From a virus, in IMG/VR virus record IMGVR_UViG_3300042691_015370, positions 62,001 through 126,000 of that record: a stretch of DNA of 64,000 nucleotides. One strand, 5' to 3'. A program made the position numbers and the translations under genes. Positions 19,501 through 25,500 of the stretch are shown here, piece by piece (the first letter of the stretch is position 1; each line of letters opens with the position of its first letter). The notes under the pieces are model-generated. The model did not search any database and was not told the DNA's origin. It was given only the letters and a program-made list of their open reading frames with translations.

Positions 19501-22500
19501 AAAACGACCGCCACCGCCGTACCCACCATAGCCGCCATAGCCGCCACCGCCGCCGTATCCACCACCCATTCCGCCACCAGCAGCAGTGACAGGATCTGAC
19601 AAACGACCAGTTCTTCTAAACTCTTCATCAAGAATTTCTTGATCAGAAAGGTTAAAGCTCTTCTTTAATCTTTCGTACTGAGCGGCAGCTTGAGCTTGTT
19701 GTTGAGCAACATCTTCTGGGCTACCAGCACCGGGACTGAACGCCTGACCCAGAGCGCCGTATGCTCTTGTAGCTGCCTTCGCTCTTCTCTCTTGCCACCT
19801 AGCAGCACCCTCGTCTGCACTCAGTTCACCTGAAACGACGTCATCCCAAATGTCGGCACTCTTGCCCTCTGGGAACAGTCCTCTGCGAGCAGCAGCTTTT
19901 TGTCTTGGGGTTAAGGCTTCCCAATTACCATCACTCAAGTTACGCGCAGCCTGACGCTGGTCAGCAGCGAACTTGGCCTTACGGGCAGCAGCGTCAGACT
20001 CGGCTTTACGATCAGCATCTGCCGTTTCATTTTCGGCCCGAGCACGACGACGTTGCTCTGCTTTCTCCTGTCGCCGTTTTTCGTTCGCTTCGGCAGCCGC
20101 AGCAATAGCGGCTAGACGATCAGCTTCAGTGGCAGGACCGACAAAAGGAGTGCCACCACCATCAATAACATTAGTACCTGCACCCAGTGCTCTGCGCTCT
20201 GCGAGTCTAGCTCTTCTTGCTTCAATATATGGGTCTACTGGAGGTAGAGCAAGAGGCTGTCGTGGCCCATAAAGCGGAATTGGCACACCAGTACCCGGAA
20301 TGTCGGTACCAATCATTAACTCTCTAGCAGAGAAGCGGCGCTGTTCAGGGGTAACTCCCGGCCCCAAGGCAAGAGGTGTTGCAGATCTACCGAGTGCCTC
20401 AGCAGCGGTTGCAGCAGCATCAGTGCCCACAGCAACTGCATGCATCTCAAGAGCCGCCGTGTCCGCAAGGAGAGCTAGCCTCAGTTCTGATGCAGTAGCT
20501 GTAAGGGAATCTAATTCACTGACAAGAACGGCTCCAGAGACTCCCGTGGCAGTAGTACGAGATCTTGCTACTTCATTAGCTCTTGTGAAAATAGCGATCT
20601 GTTCTGGTGTGGCTTCTCCCGAAGCAACTAGGGGTCGCAATTCAGCAAAGTACTCACTTGGAGATAGCTTTGACTGACTCGTTGGGAACAGTGCGTCGGG
20701 ACCACTTAGTCTGTCACCTCTACCAACAATAATCCCCTGATCTTCAAGGATCTGGCGATAAGCTGGATCTAGACCCAGCATATTCTCCATACGATGCTGA
20801 GCTTCGTGCAGGGCTGTAGCCGGTCCAGCGCCGAGAGTTGCTGCACCAGCAGCACCAACCTCACGACTCGTGCCTCCACTAGCTACCCAATCGTCAACAC
20901 CAGCAATCATCTCTGAGTTCATTACCCAGCGACCATCACCCGTCATTGCCCCTAGACGGCCACGGAACTCATCGCTTAGTTCTGAAACAACCTCGGTTCT
21001 TAGATCACCCAGCAGGTTAGGTGCCCCTGCTTGCATAGAACGCATGTATGCTTCAATACCAGATGCGCTACCCAAAATGTCAGGACGACGAGGGGTGCTA
21101 TAAGCGTCAGAACCGGGACCAAGCTCTGGCGGGCGCTTGCCTTCTTGACTTCTGCGAAGTTCTTCCTCTACCTGCTGACTAATTACCTCTGCACTTGGCA
21201 TAAGGCTAACTTGTCTTGGGCTTGGCCCATAAATGGTGCGGTAACCATCATTTCCATAGTAATGAGACAACTTACTGGTGCCCGTCAGGCCCCAGTTTTG
21301 AGACACCGCCTCTGTGTCGTAAAGCGATCCGTAGCTTCCAGACTTAGCATCTAGCCATTCATTATAGGCTCTAATCATCCTTTGTCGAGTACGAAGCGAG
21401 TGATCATATATGTTGTCACGGAACCCTTCAATCCACTGTACATCACCCTCGTCCTCAAGCTGCATTTGAACGAAGTTGATAGCATCAGAAGATTGGGTTT
21501 TACGGTATCTATTGGGACGACTGAATGCTGTCTCACCAGAACCAAGCTCGCCCCTGAAAGGTGGTGGGAAGAGTTCGCTATATGAGAAGGCTCCCCTGAA
21601 GGGTGGTGGCTGTGTTCTGTAGCTTGGCAGTGGCGGAGGAATAGGTCCAGTGTAAGGTGGTAGTCCCCAACCGGGGCCTGAGTATTCGGGACGAGTAACT
21701 CCGGGCAGAGAACCAGTATAAGGAGGCGGTGTTAAAGCTTGCTTATTAGCATCCCATTGAGCTTCAAAGATCTTGTACTGAGCCTCGTCGTCGGTCAAAA
21801 TGCCACGACGAATCATGCGCTCAATACTTGCGGCCGCTGTTACACTAGAATCACGAAGCCGCTCCAAAGACTCTCGCAAATTGGCAGGTACCTCAAGCCG
21901 ACCAGCAGCTAGCCTCTGCTTTTCTGTCCATTCGCTACTATCATCAACGTCGGAACCAGCAAACAGCTTGTTCCACATGATGTCTTTGACACGCTTCTGT
22001 TGAGCAATCTGCTCGGCAGTGCCACGACCAACATCGTAACCAATAACCTCTGCACTAGGTACAGGGCTAAAACGAGATACCCGTCTTGGAGAAGGACCAA
22101 TAACGTTACCATATAGATCATAAGAAAGACCTATAGTACTACCGCCTAGCCCTTCACGAGCCAATCTTTCTTGAATTGCTCCTTGTCGCTGACGGCTTCT
22201 AGGGAAAGCTTCTGCAATTTCTGCACCCGGCTTATTCTCTGTTAGCATGAAGGGCAATGCAGCGTCTTCTATAGCCTGCATGGCAAGGAAGTTCATGTAG
22301 TCAGAAGACTGCGGCCTATTCGGAGTGCTGAAGATAGTGCGGCCCGTGCCTAGAGCAAGCTGCTCACGCACGAAGGAGTCAGTATCAAGACCATACAGCC
22401 AGTCTTTAAGCTCCCTGTTACGAGGACTCTTGCTCAAAACTTGTCCGAAGATATCACCCTCATTGCGAGAAACAACATCACGAACATTCCGAGCAGCCAA

Positions 22501-25500
22501 GCTTGGACTACCGCCTCTACCCAATTCTGAGTAAAGATCAATGAGAGTAAATCCAGCCCTAGGATCGTACATAAAGTTACTAGCTGAACCAGTGTCTGGA
22601 CTAAGGCCCCGCATTCCAACCGCAATCAGAGATTGCAGCATGGCTCGTACCTGAACGATCTCAGGCACAATACCCTTACCCTGCCCAAGAGCCATACCGG
22701 GCGCTAGGCGAGTAATCGGGTGACCGAGCTTATCGACAGCAGCAAGTTGCTCAACACCCGGAATGCCGATTACTTGCTGTAACCCTCTAGTACGCTCTAG
22801 TAGTCGAGCATCTGCAACTTCTGGGAACTCTCCAGTACCCTCATACAGCATCTCATAAATTGAGGGGTTCTCTGGCAGCGGCTCACGCCAAACATAAGAA
22901 GATTTGCCTGCTTTGAATCCATAGGCAGCAGCCTGTGACCCAATACCAATGGGTGAACCAAGAATCTTGCCACGATAAGCGAGAGCCAACTCTTTATCAA
23001 GAGCGGCGCGTTCTTTCGATCTGGCTAGCTGCGCAGCAAGACGTGACTGAGAGGGATCACTGTATTGAGTTGAGGCACCGGGCAGTGCAAGACGTTCAGC
23101 AACACTGCGAGAAATAAGGGGAGTCGCAAGAGCTTGAGCTTCAACCAAAAGAGCCTGAGCTTCAGGACCATCAAGTCTACGCAGTCGTTGAGCGAGGTCC
23201 AAAGAGGCTTGCGGCACTCCCCTTATTTCTCTAACAGATTGGGCAGCATTTTCTACATTACCAAGAGCTTTTTCGACCAAACCGCGCTTACTGTATTGAC
23301 GAGGCAACATATCAAGCTGATAGTCAATAGATGTAAATCCTCTATCGCCCGTAGTGTCGTAGAGAACATTCTTCCAATGACCGTCGCCATGGATACCCCG
23401 CAAACCCAAAGCCGCTTGAGTCCTGAAAAGCGCAAGAATCTCATCCTTAGTGGGGATGTTTCCGAAATACGTTCCCTCGTTTTGTCTATCAACTATTTGC
23501 TTAATAGTTTGGCCGGGGGCACGACGAGTAATTGGCCTACCATCACTAACGGCAACCAACTGCTCCGCACCCGGAATTCCAATAGCCGCCTTAAGACTAT
23601 CTAGTCTAGAATAGATGTTTGGATTTAGCCTTCTGATATCTCTTCTTGCAACATACTCTTGCGAACCCGCAGCAAAACCATAGGCGGAACTGTTCATACC
23701 AGTACCCAACGCCTCTTGGGTTAAGTTTCCACCTCTCAATATTTCATTTAGTGCCAAGCGATCAGACGAACGTTGCAGTTGTGTTATGAGACGAGCATTA
23801 GAAGGAGTACTGTAAGCGTCACGCGGCATGCCAATAGCGAGGCGCTCATCTCTGGCCCAACGTTTTTCAAGATTGAGTTCACGAGAACCCATTGCCATAG
23901 CTTGCTTATGAAGCTTATTGAAGTCCAGTGCCATACCACCAAACTGTTGGCGTAGCGGCTCATACGCTTGAGTGAACCAAGCACGGGTAAAATCATTGGA
24001 CATCTGCGGGAAGGCAAGCTCAGTGGCTGCGACTTCGGCCGTCAATTCATATGGAGTTGCTCTAGAGTAGTTGCTTGGTACAAATCCTGTACCACCAACA
24101 AGACTTCTTCTAGACTGATCTTCAAACGGTGCGCCGGTCCATCTACCGCCAATGTCCGCAATTAACTGTTTACGGTTTTGTGGCACGGGCAGGAAATGTC
24201 CAGCCTCATGAGCAAACAAGGTGCCAAACAAACCTCTACCAACAAGTGCGTTTTCATTATTAACACTCTTGGGCTGTAAACCGCCGAAAAGACGACTACG
24301 AACACCCATAAATCTAGGAGCAAACCCAGACTCACCGAGCATCCTGCCATACTGCCTTTCCCAAGGACTATTAGCATCGGAAGCTACCCTAACGCCCAAG
24401 GCACCGAACTTTGCTACACCAGAACCAAAGCGGCTATCATAGTCAGCCATCATGGAAGCCAAAACAGGCATTGGAGCATTGGCAAATGGCCGTCTTAGCT
24501 GCGTAAGGTCAGTGCCCTTCTTGAGGATATCGGTATTAAAAGTACCATTGAATACGCTATTAAGCGCATCAAGACTTGTTTGGTTAATACTTCGAGATAC
24601 ACGCGTTCTACGGGGACCGACATCATCAAACGATGGGAAGGGCTGGATAGGGGCGAACCGGCTCGTTTGAGAAAAGGCTTGAGGGTACAAGAACTTAGCG
24701 GCAGAAACCGCTTCACGCTCACTGCTAAAGTTTGGAATAATCTTCGCAGCTTCACCGAGTGGATTAAAATTACCTGCACTAGAGAGCATTGCATCAACAA
24801 GTGCTGGCGCATTTCTAAGAGACTTAGCCCTAGCACGAGATGCCATAAACTGCGTCGGTCCATGCCATTGCTCAATAGATGGATCAACAAGAGCTTCTAG
24901 TTTGGGTAGAATCTCTCGGTACTCACGAGTCCGCTGTAGCTGTTGCTCAAGACGTTGCGAGATTGTGCCCGATCGTGGCGTCGAATAAGCGGTCTGCCCC
25001 GCACCAAGCGCTGGGATGCCAAGGTCAGCCAAAGGATCATTTGAACGAGCTTGAAGAGCTAGACGAGCACCCTTGCTAATAAGTCCAGCGTCACCAAGCT
25101 TGGTAATGTCAGCTTCCCAGATACGGCCAGAGTAGAACTTATCACCAGAGAGTCTACCGTCTAGCAATCTACCGGGCTGCACCATACGTGCAACACCGGC
25201 GTTTGCAAATCTCTCCCATAGCGCATTAGCCTGCAATGACACAACATTATCAGACCTTGCCGTAGTAACGCCAAGCCCTGACATCAGCCTTAGCATACTA
25301 TCAATGTACATCCCAGAGCCAAGACCACGACCCCGAGCGCTCGCATCAAGTGAACTTAATGCAACACTAGCAGTTGATGGTTGCCGTACATTTGGAACAT
25401 TCCAGTCAATAAAGCCACGGGCAGAATCACCGGGCTGTCCAAAGTTGTAGTTAAAGGATAGTGGAACGGTAGAATTCTGTAGCGGTGAACTATAAGCATT

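Noticed and set aside
19395-19631. 78-residue minus-strand frame with Ala/Val-rich sequence
   Set aside because: Alternate frame of the Gly/Tyr-rich linker of the tape measure; composition is explained by that linker.
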